A DNA stretch of 64,000 nucleotides from Arthrobacter sp. ISL-30 (GTDB lineage: Bacteria; Actinomycetota; Actinomycetes; Actinomycetales; Micrococcaceae). Position numbers and translations under genes: made by a program. Positions 35,233 through 45,717 of this stretch are shown piece after piece. Every line of letters begins with the position of its first letter. The stretch's first letter is position 1. Location: positions 1 through 64,000 of the forward strand of contig NZ_JAGGPK010000020.1 of the NCBI RefSeq assembly GCF_018613855.1, read 5' to 3'. The notes below the pieces were generated by a model. It ran no database searches. It saw only the letters and a program-made list of their open reading frames with translations, and had not been told where the DNA came from.

Positions 35233-38200
35233 CTACAGCTCCGAGGCAGGTACTCCGACCCCGAGGATGATCGGTTCATTGCTCGCAGGCGCCTTGGCGG
35301 GAGCGGATGCCCCCTGAGCTGAAGCCCTTGGAGCCGATGCCTGGTGGGCAGTGCCCCCCGAAGCCGCAGCCGTAGTCTCGTGATGCTCCACCGATGTCTC
35401 GTTGGCGGCACCCTGTGCCCTGCTGGCGCTTCTGTTCCGGCGTCCCCGCCTGCTCGGCGAGCGGGAGGATTCGGAGTCAGGATGCTCTTCGGTCCGGGGC
35501 AACCCTTCTGAGTCTTCCGGCGCCGTCGGGCTTCCTTCCGAATCATCCGATGCCGGGCCGGCGTCTACGGGAGAGCCGCCAAGGTGCGCGAACGCCTCGG
35601 CCAGCAGGTCCAGGCTCATTGGCGGCGCGGACCGGGCAGGCTCCTCCGTCGGGCGCACCAGCGGCAGGGCCACCTCGTCTCCACCAAAGCGAAGCACAGA
35701 TGCATGCCGCCCGCCGCTCGTCGGCGAGTATGGCTCACCGGGCGAGGTTGCTTGGGACGACGCTGCTTCGGGCATGGCTGCTTCGGGCGCTGCCTCCCGA
35801 ACTGTATCCGAACCAGCCGGGGCCTTCTGGATGCTTCGGGCGATTTCTTCTTCGTGGATGTGTGCTGCGTGGGCGGCTGCCGCAATGTTGGCCAGTGCAG
35901 CACGAGTTGCCTCTGCCTTCGCCTGGCGTTCGGCATCGACAGGTTCGGGATGGGGAAGCGGCGTCGGGGCCAGGACGGGTACCTCGGCGATCGGCTGTCC
36001 CCCGCCCTTTCCACGACGGCGCTTGCGTTCGGTGCGAACGACGGGCTGGACCTCGGCGCGCTGGTGGTGGTGTTCGGCAGCCACGACATTGGCACGGCGG
36101 TGCTCCACCGGCTCGTCGTGAGTGACCATGCCACGGCCGGCGCAGTGCTCGCACTGTTCGCCAAAGACCTCCAGGAGTCCCGTACCCATGCGCTTGCGGG
36201 TCATCTGGACCAGGCCAAGCGACGTAACCTCCGCGACCTGATGCTTGGTGCGGTCACGGCCGAGGCATTCCACAAGCCTGCGCAGCACGAGGTCGCGGTT
36301 GGATTCGAGCACCATGTCGATGAAGTCGATCACGATGATGCCGCCGATATCGCGCAGCCGCAGCTGGCGCACCACTTCCTCAGCGGCCTCGAGGTTGTTC
36401 TTCGTGACGGTTTCCTCGAGGTTTCCGCCGCTGCCGGTGAACTTGCCGGTGTTGACGTCCACCACGGTCATGGCCTCGGTACGGTCGATGACAAGGGAGC
36501 CACCGGAAGGCAGGAAGACCTTGCGCTCCAGCGCCTTGTGGATCTGTTCGTCAATGCGCCAGGAAGCGAAGATATCCTGCTCAGACGTCCACTTCTCAAG
36601 GCGGCCCACCAGGTCCGGCGCCACATAGGTGACGTAGGCCTCAATGGTGTCCCAGGCGTCGTCGCCGGAAACGATCAGCTTGGAGAAGTCCTCATTGAAG
36701 ACGTCGCGAACCACCTTGATGGTGAGGTCAGGTTCCCCGTACAGCAGTTCGGGTGCCAAGACCTTGGTGGAGGTGGCCTGCCCCTGGATGCCCTCCCACT
36801 GGGCTCGCAGGCGGTTGATGTCGTGCGTCAGCTCCTCTTCGGACGCGCCCTCGGCGGCCGTGCGCACAATGACGCCGGCGTCCTCCGGCAGGCGGTCCTT
36901 GAGGATTCGCTTGAGGCGGTTGCGTTCGACGTCGGGCAGCTTGCGCGAGATGCCTGTCATCGATCCGCCCGGCACGTACACCAGGTAACGGCCCGGAAGG
37001 GAGATCTGGCTGGTCAGTCGGGCACCCTTATGGCCTACAGGATCCTTGGTCACCTGGACGAGCACGGAATCGCCGGACTTCAGCGCGTTCTCGATCCTGC
37101 GGGGCTGGCCTTCCAGCGTAACGGCGTCCCAGTTGACCTCACCGGCATAGAGCACGGCGTTGCGGCCCCGCCCGATGTCAACGAAGGCCGCCTCCATCGA
37201 CGGCAGCACGTTCTGGACCTTGCCAAGGTAGACATTGCCGATCAGCGAGTCCTGTTGCGTCTTGGACACAAAATGCTCAGCCAGGACGCCGTCCTCAAGG
37301 ACAGCGATCTGGATTCTGTCATCGCGCTGGCGCACGATCATCTGGCGGTCCACGGACTCGCGGCGCGCCAGGAACTCTGCCTCGGTGATGACCTGGCGAC
37401 GACGGCCGGTCTCACGGGACTCCCGACGGCGCTGCTTCTTCGCCTCCAGCCGCGTTGAGCCTTTGACGCTTGTGACGCGATTGCTGCTGGAAGATTCGGC
37501 AACCGCCCTCGGCGCACGCACACGGGTGACTGTGTTGGGCGGATCGTCGTCGCTGCCGCCGGTCAGCTCCAGGTCCTGGTCGCCACGACGGCGCCTGCGC
37601 CGACGGCGGGACGTTACGCCTTCTTCGAGTTCCTCTGTGGCCGTCGCCTCCTCGGCCTCGCCCTCGGGAAGTTCGCCTTCCTCGCTGTCCTGCTCCCGCT
37701 CGCCGGCCCGGCGTCCCCGGCGTCCCCGGCTGCGGCGGCGGCGACGGCTGCTGCTGTCCTCGAGCTCACCTTCCGCAGGAGCTTCCTCGGCCTCTTCGGT
37801 TTCTTCTGCCTGCTTGGCAGCGGGTTCCGGCCGAACCACTGTGCTCAGGTCCGGTGCCTGGAAAATCATGGACGTGATGGAGACCGGCTCCAGGAACAGG
37901 GAACCAGCTGTCGTAGTAGTGCCGGACTCCTCAGCCGCTTCATCGTCGGAAGCTTCTTCGCCCTTGCTTGCAGCTTCTTCAGCCTTGGCATGCGCCCTGG
38001 CGTCCTCATCCGTGGCGACGCTGGCATCAGCGGTTTCCGCCTCAGATGCAGTCTCCACCTCAGGTTCGGTTTCCGCCTCGGGTGCGGTTTCCACCTCAGA
38101 TGCGGTGGCCTGCGCCTTCGTTGTCCGACGACGGCGCACCGGCTTTTGCGGGGCTTCTCCCTCAGGTTCCTGGCCAGCTTCCTGGATAGGAGCAGCGCCT

Positions 38201-38460
38201 TCCTCCCCAAGTCCCGGCAGCGGTTGGGCCTCCTCGACCTTCTTGCGCGTGCGGGTTCGTCGGGCGGGAGCCTTGGCTGCAACAGGAGCTGACGATTCAA
38301 CAGAAGCATCGGGGCCTTCACCCCCGGTGTCGCTTTCCACTGCTGGTTCGGCAGCGGCCTTTGTCGCTACCCTCCGCCGGGAGGCGACCTTCTTTGGCGC
38401 TTCAGGGGCTTCAGCCGAAGCCGCTTCTTCATTGACGGCTACAACCTGGTCATTATCCAT
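35233..38460 (-). CDS. rne: Ribonuclease E/G family endoribonuclease
   Basis: A roughly 1075-residue protein for rRNA/mRNA processing. Residues 1-330 are a long acidic, disordered extension interrupted by Arg-rich blocks (SRRRRRSRGRRGRR). An S1 domain follows (GNVYLGKVQNVLPSMEAAFV). The RNase E/G core has VDVNTGKFTGSG, and the catalytic IIVIDFIDM near residue 730. The Zn-link is CEHCAGRG. The C-terminal 300 residues are again disordered and basic. This actinobacterial layout puts long arms on both sides of the core. I start at the ATG at 38460, with AGGAG 11 nt upstream. Confidence 0.96.
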   Translation of the reverse strand: MDNDQVVAVNEEAASAEAPEAPKKVASRRRVATKAAAEPAVESDTGGEGPDASVESSAPVAAKAPARRTRTRKKVEEAQPLPGLGEEGAAPIQEAGQEPEGEAPQKPVRRRRTTKAQATASEVETAPEAETEPEVETASEAETADASVATDEDARAHAKAEEAASKGEEASDDEAAEESGTTTTAGSLFLEPVSITSMIFQAPDLSTVVRPEPAAKQAEETEEAEEAPAEGELEDSSSRRRRRSRGRRGRRAGEREQDSEEGELPEGEAEEATATEELEEGVTSRRRRRRRRGDQDLELTGGSDDDPPNTVTRVRAPRAVAESSSSNRVTSVKGSTRLEAKKQRRRESRETGRRRQVITEAEFLARRESVDRQMIVRQRDDRIQIAVLEDGVLAEHFVSKTQQDSLIGNVYLGKVQNVLPSMEAAFVDIGRGRNAVLYAGEVNWDAVTLEGQPRRIENALKSGDSVLVQVTKDPVGHKGARLTSQISLPGRYLVYVPGGSMTGISRKLPDVERNRLKRILKDRLPEDAGVIVRTAAEGASEEELTHDINRLRAQWEGIQGQATSTKVLAPELLYGEPDLTIKVVRDVFNEDFSKLIVSGDDAWDTIEAYVTYVAPDLVGRLEKWTSEQDIFASWRIDEQIHKALERKVFLPSGGSLVIDRTEAMTVVDVNTGKFTGSGGNLEETVTKNNLEAAEEVVRQLRLRDIGGIIVIDFIDMVLESNRDLVLRRLVECLGRDRTKHQVAEVTSLGLVQMTRKRMGTGLLEVFGEQCEHCAGRGMVTHDEPVEHRRANVVAAEHHHQRAEVQPVVRTERKRRRGKGGGQPIAEVPVLAPTPLPHPEPVDAERQAKAEATRAALANIAAAAHAAHIHEEEIARSIQKAPAGSDTVREAAPEAAMPEAASSQATSPGEPYSPTSGGRHASVLRFGGDEVALPLVRPTEEPARSAPPMSLDLLAEAFAHLGGSPVDAGPASDDSEGSPTAPEDSEGLPRTEEHPDSESSRSPSRRGRRNRSASRAQGAANETSVEHHETTAAASGGTAHQASAPRASAQGASAPAKAPASNEPIILGVGVPASEL

Positions 38461-38980
38461 ATGTGGCAACACTCCTGCCCTTGCGGCGCCGCCACATCCG
38501 ACGCCCAGCGGGGCAAATTATTGTCAAAACCCTCAGGCGTTGACAGAAGTCAGTTGTATGCCTTCCGGTTCGCACCGATAGTCGGGGTGCGGCAGCCCTG
38601 AAAGGCCGGAGGCGTCATTCTGAAACCCGTTGTTCGAACACCACAACCAGGTGCCGTCCATGTGCATGGCGGGCTTACCGGGGATCGACGATCCGGGCAG
38701 GCCCTGCTCAAGCGTGGCGGTCTTGGGAACAACCCACCGGACCGGACGCCGCATGTGGATCGGCTTCCGGCCACGTTCATTCTCTCACATCAGAGCTAAG
38801 GAGAGAGGAAGGCACCGCCGGATCTGCGTCCTGACGTCTTACCGTGATGCGTTGACTGGACGCGGTTTTCAGGCCACGGCGCTACAATCAGCCCAGAAGC
38901 ACCTCATGCCAAGCAGGAGACGCCACGACTGTCAACCACGACAGTTGAAGCGGCGTATTCCGGAAAAGGATCTTTCCGCC
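38461..38980. other. Divergent region between rne and the VKOR gene (520 bp)
   Basis: This gap holds the rne leader and promoter, one possible small ORF (38533-38754, minus), and the VKOR gene leader. A -10-like TACAAT lies at 38883-38888 on the plus strand, about 95 bp before the VKOR start. No RNA gene is recognised. Confidence 0.5.
38533..38754 (-). CDS. Possible small ORF upstream of rne (73 aa)
   Basis: Starts MRRPVRWVVPKTATLEQGLP and ends GIQLTSVNA. Third codon positions are mostly G or C, as in real genes here, and the frame is clean. It has no recognised family and no strong ribosome site. A competing frame covers much of the same stretch, so this is tentative. Confidence 0.3.
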   Translation of the reverse strand: MRRPVRWVVPKTATLEQGLPGSSIPGKPAMHMDGTWLWCSNNGFQNDASGLSGLPHPDYRCEPEGIQLTSVNA

Positions 38981-39649
38981 ATGTCGAGCACAGCCAGGGA
39001 CAGACTGGCAGGCAGCCGTTCAGCCGAAGCCACCGATACGGTGAGCACTCCCGCCTTCCCTGCAATCGTCAGGGACAGGCCGTTTGCCTGGATGCTGCTC
39101 ACCACCAGCATTATCGGCTGGCTGGCCTCTGGAGCCCTTGTCCTGGAGAAGCTGGAAATCCTTAAAGACCCGAACCACACCACCGTCTGCGACGTTAATC
39201 CGTGGATTTCTTGCGGCCAGGTAATGCAGACCTGGCAGAGTTCGGTGTTTGGCTTTCCCAACATGTTCATTGGCATTGTGGCCTTTGCCGTGACCCTCAC
39301 CACTGCGATGGGGCTGCTTTCCGGCGCAAGGTTCTCCCGGGGTTACTGGATTGGGCTCCAGGTCGGCGTGACGCTCGGCTTCGCCTTCGCAGTGTGGCTG
39401 TGGTGGCAGGCACTGTACGCCATCAATATCCTGTGCCCGTTCTGCATGGTGGTGTGGGCCGTCATGATTCCAATGTTCGTCTGGGTGACCCTGAGGAATG
39501 TTGCGCAGGGAGTCATTAAGGCTCCGGCCCCGCTGGCGAAGCTTCTGGTGGACTCCGGGTGGATCATCACCGCCCTGCTGTATGTGGCTGTCGCTGCCAC
39601 CGTCTTCTTCGCCTTCGTCCACGTATTCGTCGGGACCTCGGGCTTCTAA
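38981..39649 (+). CDS. Vitamin K epoxide reductase (VKOR) family protein
   Basis: A 222-residue membrane protein with five hydrophobic segments. It has the VKOR loop cysteines (TTVCDVNPWISCGQVM) and the membrane CxxC active site ILCPFCMVVW near residue 150. In actinobacteria VKOR reoxidises DsbA-like proteins and so drives disulfide formation in exported proteins. The ATG at 38981 has AAAGGA about 10 nt upstream and precedes a 30-residue cytoplasmic leader. No exported DsbA gene is adjacent. Confidence 0.92.
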   Translation: MSSTARDRLAGSRSAEATDTVSTPAFPAIVRDRPFAWMLLTTSIIGWLASGALVLEKLEILKDPNHTTVCDVNPWISCGQVMQTWQSSVFGFPNMFIGIVAFAVTLTTAMGLLSGARFSRGYWIGLQVGVTLGFAFAVWLWWQALYAINILCPFCMVVWAVMIPMFVWVTLRNVAQGVIKAPAPLAKLLVDSGWIITALLYVAVAATVFFAFVHVFVGTSGF

Positions 39650-39695
39650 CCCCGCAAACCGAGGCCCCATAAAACCGGATGGTCCCGCAATGCCG

Positions 39696-39730
39696 AAGGG
39701 CCTCGCATTCGTGATGAATGCGGGGCCCTT
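39696..39730. terminator. Bidirectional terminator between VKOR and ndk
   Basis: AAGGGCCTCGCATTC pairs with GAATGCGGGGCCCTT over 15 bp (one G-T pair), with a 5-nt loop. It sits between two convergent genes and can serve both. Confidence 0.8.
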
Positions 39731-39752
39731 TCGCGAATTTAGGTGTCCGGCG

Positions 39753-40169
39753 TCAGGAGAACCAGATGCCGATTTCCCGTTCGGCTGACTCCAGGGAGTC
39801 CGAACCATGAACGAGGTTCTGCTGTACCGCCAGGCCCCAGTCACGGCCGAAGTCGCCGCGGATGGTGCCGGGCACCGCCGTCGTTGGATCGGTTGTTCCG
39901 GCCAGGGAACGGAAACCTTCAATAACCCGGTGGCCTTCGAACACTGCCGCCACCACCGGGCCGCTCAGCATGAACTCCACCAGGGGCTCGTAAAAGGGCT
40001 TGCCCAGGTGCTCTGCATAATGCTGCTCGAGCAGTTCCCTGCTGGCGTTGACCTTCTTCAACTCGACCAGGCTGTAGCCCTTGGCCTCGATCCGGCTGAG
40101 GATGGTGCCGCTTAGCTTGCGGGCCACGCCGTCGGGCTTGATCAGTACAAGAGTGCGCTCAATGCTCAC
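39753..40169 (-). CDS. ndk: Nucleoside diphosphate kinase
   Basis: A 138-residue enzyme equalising NTP and dNTP pools. The N-terminus ERTLVLIKPDGVARKLSG and the active-site histidine in NLVHGSDS are clear. The GTG start has GGAGC closely upstream. It follows folC and the DUF4233 gene on the same strand by 31 bp, and probably ends their transcript. Confidence 0.98.
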   Translation of the reverse strand: MSIERTLVLIKPDGVARKLSGTILSRIEAKGYSLVELKKVNASRELLEQHYAEHLGKPFYEPLVEFMLSGPVVAAVFEGHRVIEGFRSLAGTTDPTTAVPGTIRGDFGRDWGLAVQQNLVHGSDSLESAEREIGIWFS

Positions 40170-40200
40170 AGATGCTCCAATGTAGTTCGGGGTTTCTCCG

Positions 40201-40659
40201 CTAGTTTACGGGCTTGTCGCCGTCTGCCTCGCCGCGATGGGAGGCATCCCATTCGGCCTGTTCGCGGTCCCGCTTCGCGTTCTCGCGGTCGATCCGAATG
40301 CCGGCCCGGATGCCGTACCACCAGCATGCCGCGAACAGCGCACCCACCACGTACATGGTGGGCTCGGCGATTCCCGTGAGGATCAGCACAAGTTGGAGGA
40401 CCCAACCCAGCCCGATGCCCCAGGGCCGGGACAGGAAAGCACAGGCGAACACGAGGACAATGCTTAGGCCGATACCCACGCCCAGGATGAGGGCCGGATT
40501 CACCTCGCCCCTCCGCAGGCCGAAGACCACGAGGGTGGCGAAGAACGCGACGAACGCCTCAAGCAGGAGGACCGTTGAGGCAAACATCACCTTGGTGGAG
40601 CGCCGCTTCTTCGGCATGCCTGGACGCCATTCACGCTGGGCCTTTGTCAGCCTGGCCAT
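40201..40659 (-). CDS. DUF4233 domain membrane protein
   Basis: A 152-residue protein with four predicted membrane segments between residues 24 and 120 and a charged C-terminal tail. I recognise it as DUF4233, which in actinobacteria almost always sits between folC and ndk. The function is unknown. It starts 1 bp after the folC stop codon, so translation is probably coupled. Confidence 0.82.
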   Translation of the reverse strand: MARLTKAQREWRPGMPKKRRSTKVMFASTVLLLEAFVAFFATLVVFGLRRGEVNPALILGVGIGLSIVLVFACAFLSRPWGIGLGWVLQLVLILTGIAEPTMYVVGALFAACWWYGIRAGIRIDRENAKRDREQAEWDASHRGEADGDKPVN

Positions 40660-40660
40660 C

Positions 40661-42022
40661 TCACGCCCCCGTCTTGCCGAGGAGGATGCGGGCCTCGGCC
40701 ACTACCGTGATGGACCCCGTCACCAGCACTCCGCCGGCGAGGTCGTCGTTCGATTCGGCACGTTCCACGGCCCACTCGAGGGCGTCGTCCAGCTGTTCTG
40801 CAATGTGGACGTTTTCTTCGCCGAAGCCCAGGTCCACGGCAAGTTCGGCCAATTCCCCGGCAGGAACTGCCCGCGGCGAATTGGACTGGGTGAAGCAGAA
40901 CTCCTCGGCCAGGTCACCCAGGGATTCCTTCAGCTGGCGGAGGATCTCCTCGGCGTCCTTCTCGCGCAGGACTCCGACCACCACCACGAGCTTGCTGAAG
41001 CTGAAGGCCTCGTGGAGGGCTTCAGCGGACACACGGACGCCATCCGGATTGTGGGCGGCGTCGACGATGATGGTGGGCGCGGTACGGACTACTTCAAGCC
41101 GCCCCGGGGAGGTCACGGTGGCGAAAGCCTCCCGCACCACATCGGCGTCGAGCTCCTTTTCACCCCCGCCGAAAAAGGCCTCGAGGGCGGCGACAGCCAC
41201 TGCGGCATTCTCGGCCTGGTGGGCGCCGTGCAGCGGTACCAGGACGTCCTCGTAGCGTCCGGCGATCCCCTGGACCGTTACGAGCTGGCCGCCGACGGCT
41301 ACACTGCGGGATTCGACGCCAAACTCGACGCCCTCGAATCGGAACGGGACTCCCGTTTCGCGGGCCTTGTCCAGCAGCACCTGGGCGGCGTCCACGGGTT
41401 GTGCCGCACTGATCAGGAAGCCGCCCGGCTTGATGATGCCGGCCTTCTCGTAGGCGATGTCCTCCGTGGTGTCTCCGAGGAGGTCGGTGTGGTCAAGCGA
41501 AATGGGCGTGACCACGGCTACCTGACCGTCGCCGACGTTCGTGGCATCAGTGATCCCGCCGAGCCCCACCTCAAATACGGCGACATCCACCGGCTGATCG
41601 GCGAAAATCGCGAAACCGAGGATTGTGAGGCATTCGAAGTAGGTGAGCTTCGGCTGATTGTCCGCCGCAAGTTCGTTGTCGACGATCTCAAGGTACGGCC
41701 TGATCTCATCCCAAATCCGGACAAAGGTGGCGTCGGGGACCGGCTCGCCGTCGATGCTAATACGCTCGGTCACCTTGGACAGGTGGGGACTAGTGTAGCG
41801 GCCGGTGCTGAGCCCGTGGGCGCGAAGGCCGGCCTCGATCATCCGGGCGGTCGACGTCTTGCCGTTCGTGCCGGTGATGTGGATGATCGGAAAGGCCTTG
41901 TTCGGCTCCCCGAGCACGTCCATGGCCCGGAAAAGCGGAGCCAGCCGGGGCTCCATCTTGTTTTCGGGCGCCCGGCCCAGGAGTTCGGCGTAGACGCTCT
42001 CCACGGAGAATTCGTCGCTCAT
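40661..42022 (-). CDS. folC: Folylpolyglutamate/dihydrofolate synthase FolC
   Basis: A 453-residue Mur-ligase-family enzyme that adds glutamate to folates (and may form dihydrofolate). The P-loop is [16 protein letters not shown]. The metal site region is [14 protein letters not shown], with [10 protein letters not shown] before it and [12 protein letters not shown] in the C-terminal domain. MetE uses the polyglutamylated folate. It overlaps ileS by 4 bp. Confidence 0.96.
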   Translation of the reverse strand: MSDEFSVESVYAELLGRAPENKMEPRLAPLFRAMDVLGEPNKAFPIIHITGTNGKTSTARMIEAGLRAHGLSTGRYTSPHLSKVTERISIDGEPVPDATFVRIWDEIRPYLEIVDNELAADNQPKLTYFECLTILGFAIFADQPVDVAVFEVGLGGITDATNVGDGQVAVVTPISLDHTDLLGDTTEDIAYEKAGIIKPGGFLISAAQPVDAAQVLLDKARETGVPFRFEGVEFGVESRSVAVGGQLVTVQGIAGRYEDVLVPLHGAHQAENAAVAVAALEAFFGGGEKELDADVVREAFATVTSPGRLEVVRTAPTIIVDAAHNPDGVRVSAEALHEAFSFSKLVVVVGVLREKDAEEILRQLKESLGDLAEEFCFTQSNSPRAVPAGELAELAVDLGFGEENVHIAEQLDDALEWAVERAESNDDLAGGVLVTGSITVVAEARILLGKTGA

Positions 42023-45000
42023 GCATCCACCTTTGCAACCGTAATGGCAGGTTCACTGGATTCGGCGGCCAGCAACGCCTCCAGTTCCAGCGAGAGGGTC
42101 TCAGTTTTTACAAGCTCGGAGTTTGCCGCGAGGGCGTCCACCACGTCCCGGCCCGCCTGCACAGTTGTGTGAATGCGGTCGCTGACGTTGAGTCCGGCGT
42201 CCTTGCGTGCCTGCTGGATGGCACGGACCATGTCTCGGGCCAACCCCTCGGCCTCAAGCTCCGGGGTCACCTCGGTGTTCAGGACTACGAAGCCGCCGCC
42301 AGGAAGCATGGATACTGCCCTTGTGGCTGCGCCGGAACCGCCGTCGGACTTGTCCGCCACAACAGTCTCAAGGGTGTACTCCTGTGGCTCCAGTTCGAGA
42401 CCGCCGGCCGTCACCATACCAGAGTCGCTGACGGACCAGTCGCCGGACTTGGAGCCCTTGATGGCCTGCTGGACGTTCTTGCCAAGTCGCGGACCGGCAG
42501 CGCGGGCGTTCACCACGAGCTTTTGTTCGATGCCGAATTCCTCGGCCGAGGCCTCGGCGGCATCGAGCAGCCGGACCGAGCGGAGGTTCAGCTCATCGGC
42601 GATGACTGCCGCGAAGCCCTGAAGCGCCTCGGTACCCGGTGCCACAACGGTCAGTTCCTGCAGCGGCAGGCGCACGCGCAGGTTGGCGGCCTTCCGCAGT
42701 GATGAGCCGGTGGAGCAGATCTGCTGTACACGGTCCATGGTCTGTACCAGTTCCGGGTTGGCCGGGAACATGCCGGCATCCGGCCAGTCGGCCAGGTGCA
42801 CGGAGCGGCCGCCGGTAAGGCCCCGCCAGATCTCTTCCGAAATCAGGGGCAGCAGCGACGCCGAGACGCGGCATACGGCCTCAAGGGCGGTGTAGAGGGC
42901 GTCGAATGCGTCAGTGTTCTCGTCGAAGAACCGCTGGCGGCTGCGGCGCACGTACCAGTTGGTCAACATGTCCAGGTAGCTGCGGAGGGCATCGCAGGCA
43001 GCGGAGATGTCATAGCTGTCCAGGCTCTCGGTAACGTTATGGACCAGGTCCCCGGTGTTGGCCAGCAAGTACTGGTCCAGGGTGTCCGCGTACCCGTCGT
43101 ACCGCAGCTTAGCGTCGTACCCGGCGCCGCCATTGGCGGCGTTCGTGTAGAGCGTGAAGAAGCTGTACACGTTCCACAGCGGCAGGATCACCTGGCGGAC
43201 GCCGTCGCGGATGCCCTGCTCGGTGACGATCAGGTTGCCGCCTCGGAGGATGGGACTCGCCATGAGGAACCAGCGCATGGCGTCCGAGCCGTCGCGATCC
43301 AGGACCTCGGAGACATCCGGGTAGTTCCGCAGGCTCTTGGACATCTTCTGTCCGTCCGAGCCCAGGACGATTCCATGGCTGATGACGTTGCGGAAGGCCG
43401 GGCGATCGAACAGCGCCGTGGAGAGGATGTGCAGCATATAGAACCAGCCGCGGGTCTGGCCGATGTACTCCACGATGAAGTCCGCGGGGTTGTGCGTGTC
43501 GAACCAGGCTTCGTTCTCGAAGGGGTAGTGCACCTGTCCGTAAGGCATGGAGCCGGAGTCGAACCACACGTCCAGCACGTCCTCGACGCGGCGCATAGTG
43601 GACTGGCCCTCTTCCGGGGTGCGGGGGTCGTCCGGGTTGGGCCGGGTGAGTTCGTCGATGAACGGACGATGCAGGTCAACCTGGCCCTCGTTGTTCAAGG
43701 GCAGGCGGCCGAAATCGGCTTCGAGTTCAGCGAGCGAGCCATACACGTCGGTGCGCGGATACTCGGGGTCGTCGGACTGCCACACCGGAATGGGAGAGCC
43801 CCAGTAGCGGTTGCGGCTGATGGACCAGTCGCGGGCGTTTTCGAGCCACTTCCCGAACTGGCCGTCCTTGACGTTGCCCGGAATCCAGTTGATGTCCTGG
43901 TTCAACTCGCTCATGCGGTCCTTGAACTTGGTGACCTCGACGTACCAGGAGGACACGGCCCGGTAGATCAGCGGGTTGCGGCAGCGCCAGCAGTGCGGGT
44001 AGCTGTGTTCGTAGCTGGCCTGGCGCACAAGGCGGCCGCCGGAGCGCAGGGCCTGGGTGATCGGCTTGTTGGCATCGAAAACCTGGAGACCGGCGATCTC
44101 GGCGAGGGGTCCGTGCGCGAACAAATGCAGGAACTTTGCGCCTTCATCAACGGAAAGCACTACCGGGATGCCGGCATCCTCACAAACCTTCTGGTCGTCT
44201 TCACCGTAGGCCGGGGATTGGTGGACGATGCCGGTGCCGTCCGTGGTGGTGACGTAATCGGCCACGAGGAAGCGCCAGGCGTTCTGGTTGCCGTATTTCT
44301 CGTTATCGGTGAAGTAGTCCCAGAGCGGCTCGTACTCGAGGCCTGCCAGCTCGGCTCCGGTGTAGGTGCCCTCGACGGCGGCAGCGGCAGCCGCGCCGTC
44401 GTCATAGCCGAGGTCTTTGGCGTAGGTGCCCACTAGGTCCGCGGCCAGCAGGAAACGGCCGGACAAAGGCGCCTCCGCGGAGGCGGCCTTCACGCCGTTC
44501 GGTCCCATCGGCACCACGGCGTAGGGGATTTCAGGTCCGACGGCGAGCGCGGCGTTAGTGGGGAGCGTCCAGGGCGTTGTGGTCCAGGCGAGGGCCTGTA
44601 CCCCGGCCAGGGCCTGGGAGAGCGCGGACTGCCCTGCCTTGATCGGGAAGGTGACCGTGACGGTCTGGTCCTGGCGGTTCTTATAGACGTCGTCGTCCAT
44701 GCGCAGTTCATGGTTGGACAGCGGAGTTTCGTCTTTCCAGCAGTACGGCAGGACGCGGTAGCCGTTGTAGGTCAAGCCCTTTTCGTGGAGCTGCTTGAAG
44801 GCCCACAGCACCGACTCCATGTACTCGACGTTAAGGGTCTTGTAGTCGTTGTCGAAGTCCACCCAGCGCGCCTGGCGGGTGACGTACGCCTTCCATTCAT
44901 TGGCATACTTCATGACGGAGGCCCGGCAGGCGTCGTTGAATTTGTCGATGCCCATGGCCTCGATCTGGGTCTTGTCCGTCATGCCCAGCTGTTTCATGGC

Positions 45001-45354
45001 TTCCAGCTCGGCGGGCAGTCCGTGGGTGTCCCAGCCGAAGCGCCGTTCGACTCGCTTGCCGCGCTGGGTCTGGTAGCGGCCCACGAGGTCCTTGGCGTAG
45101 CCGGTCAAGAGGTGCCCGTAGTGCGGCAGGCCGTTGGCGAAGGGCGGGCCATCGTAGAAGACGAACTCGTTGCTGCCGTGCGCGCCACCGGGCAGGTCGC
45201 TGTCGCGCTGGTCAATGCTTGCCTGGAAGGTGCCGTCCTCTTCCCAGTACTTGAGGATGCGTTCTTCGATCTCCGGGAACTTCACGGAGGCGAACACACC
45301 GGAGGCAGTGGAGCCTGTGCCGGCAGCGGCTGAGGCCTTGGGGTAATACGTCAT
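42019..45354 (-). CDS. ileS: Isoleucine-tRNA ligase
   Basis: About 1111 residues, of the longer IleRS type also found in eukaryotes. The HIGH-type motif is [11 protein letters not shown], the KMSKS motif is [13 protein letters not shown], and the CP1 editing domain lies between. I choose the ATG at 45354 ([12 protein letters not shown]) because AGGA lies 7 nt upstream and can pair with an upstream strand of the T-box leader. An ATG at 45393 would add 13 residues but has no ribosome site. folC, DUF4233 and ndk follow on the same strand. Confidence 0.97.
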   Translation of the reverse strand: MTYYPKASAAAGTGSTASGVFASVKFPEIEERILKYWEEDGTFQASIDQRDSDLPGGAHGSNEFVFYDGPPFANGLPHYGHLLTGYAKDLVGRYQTQRGKRVERRFGWDTHGLPAELEAMKQLGMTDKTQIEAMGIDKFNDACRASVMKYANEWKAYVTRQARWVDFDNDYKTLNVEYMESVLWAFKQLHEKGLTYNGYRVLPYCWKDETPLSNHELRMDDDVYKNRQDQTVTVTFPIKAGQSALSQALAGVQALAWTTTPWTLPTNAALAVGPEIPYAVVPMGPNGVKAASAEAPLSGRFLLAADLVGTYAKDLGYDDGAAAAAAVEGTYTGAELAGLEYEPLWDYFTDNEKYGNQNAWRFLVADYVTTTDGTGIVHQSPAYGEDDQKVCEDAGIPVVLSVDEGAKFLHLFAHGPLAEIAGLQVFDANKPITQALRSGGRLVRQASYEHSYPHCWRCRNPLIYRAVSSWYVEVTKFKDRMSELNQDINWIPGNVKDGQFGKWLENARDWSISRNRYWGSPIPVWQSDDPEYPRTDVYGSLAELEADFGRLPLNNEGQVDLHRPFIDELTRPNPDDPRTPEEGQSTMRRVEDVLDVWFDSGSMPYGQVHYPFENEAWFDTHNPADFIVEYIGQTRGWFYMLHILSTALFDRPAFRNVISHGIVLGSDGQKMSKSLRNYPDVSEVLDRDGSDAMRWFLMASPILRGGNLIVTEQGIRDGVRQVILPLWNVYSFFTLYTNAANGGAGYDAKLRYDGYADTLDQYLLANTGDLVHNVTESLDSYDISAACDALRSYLDMLTNWYVRRSRQRFFDENTDAFDALYTALEAVCRVSASLLPLISEEIWRGLTGGRSVHLADWPDAGMFPANPELVQTMDRVQQICSTGSSLRKAANLRVRLPLQELTVVAPGTEALQGFAAVIADELNLRSVRLLDAAEASAEEFGIEQKLVVNARAAGPRLGKNVQQAIKGSKSGDWSVSDSGMVTAGGLELEPQEYTLETVVADKSDGGSGAATRAVSMLPGGGFVVLNTEVTPELEAEGLARDMVRAIQQARKDAGLNVSDRIHTTVQAGRDVVDALAANSELVKTETLSLELEALLAAESSEPAITVAKVDA

Positions 45355-45630
45355 CTCATCATCCTGGGTTGAGCCGGTGAACTTGCGTTTCATTCAGGAT
45401 GCGAGGACGGCGCCGTTTCCGTTGTCGCCAACAGTTCCGGTACCGCGGTACCACCTCACTTACCGCCGCCCGCCCTCCCAAGGAAGGTCCGGCGTCGGCC
45501 GCTCATTACTGCTGTAACGGGCTTACCCGTCCGGTTCTAGTGATCCGGCCGCATGCGGTCCATGGACGTTCTTCCGGAAGCTCACCGGTGATGGCCGGGT
45601 CAAAGCTTGTGGATCAAGTCTAGCGGCTCA
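45355..45630 (-). promoter_or_regulatory. T-box riboswitch of ileS, translational type
   Basis: The minus strand carries the T-box GGUGGUACCGCGG (45455-45443), whose UGGU pairs with the tRNA 3' end. The Stem I region has the isoleucine specifier AUC in GGCCAUCACCGGUGAGC, and the characteristic AGCUUCCGGAAGAACG follows. Past the T-box, CAUCCUG (45401-45395) is complementary to CAGGAUG (45366-45360), which contains the ileS SD. There is no intrinsic terminator, so uncharged tRNA-Ile should act by freeing the ribosome site. Confidence 0.92.
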
Positions 45631-45717
45631 GCTTCGGGACTCCATAACCGGTCCTACCTGCGGAACCGGTGTGGTGGAGCGGACAACTTCAACCCTTTCC
45701 TGCCTAGACTCAGTGCC

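Noticed and set aside
42796..44436. A 546-codon plus-strand frame inside ileS.
   Set aside because: It is antisense to the catalytic core of IleRS and has the Val/Gly/Asp-rich composition of a high-GC shadow.
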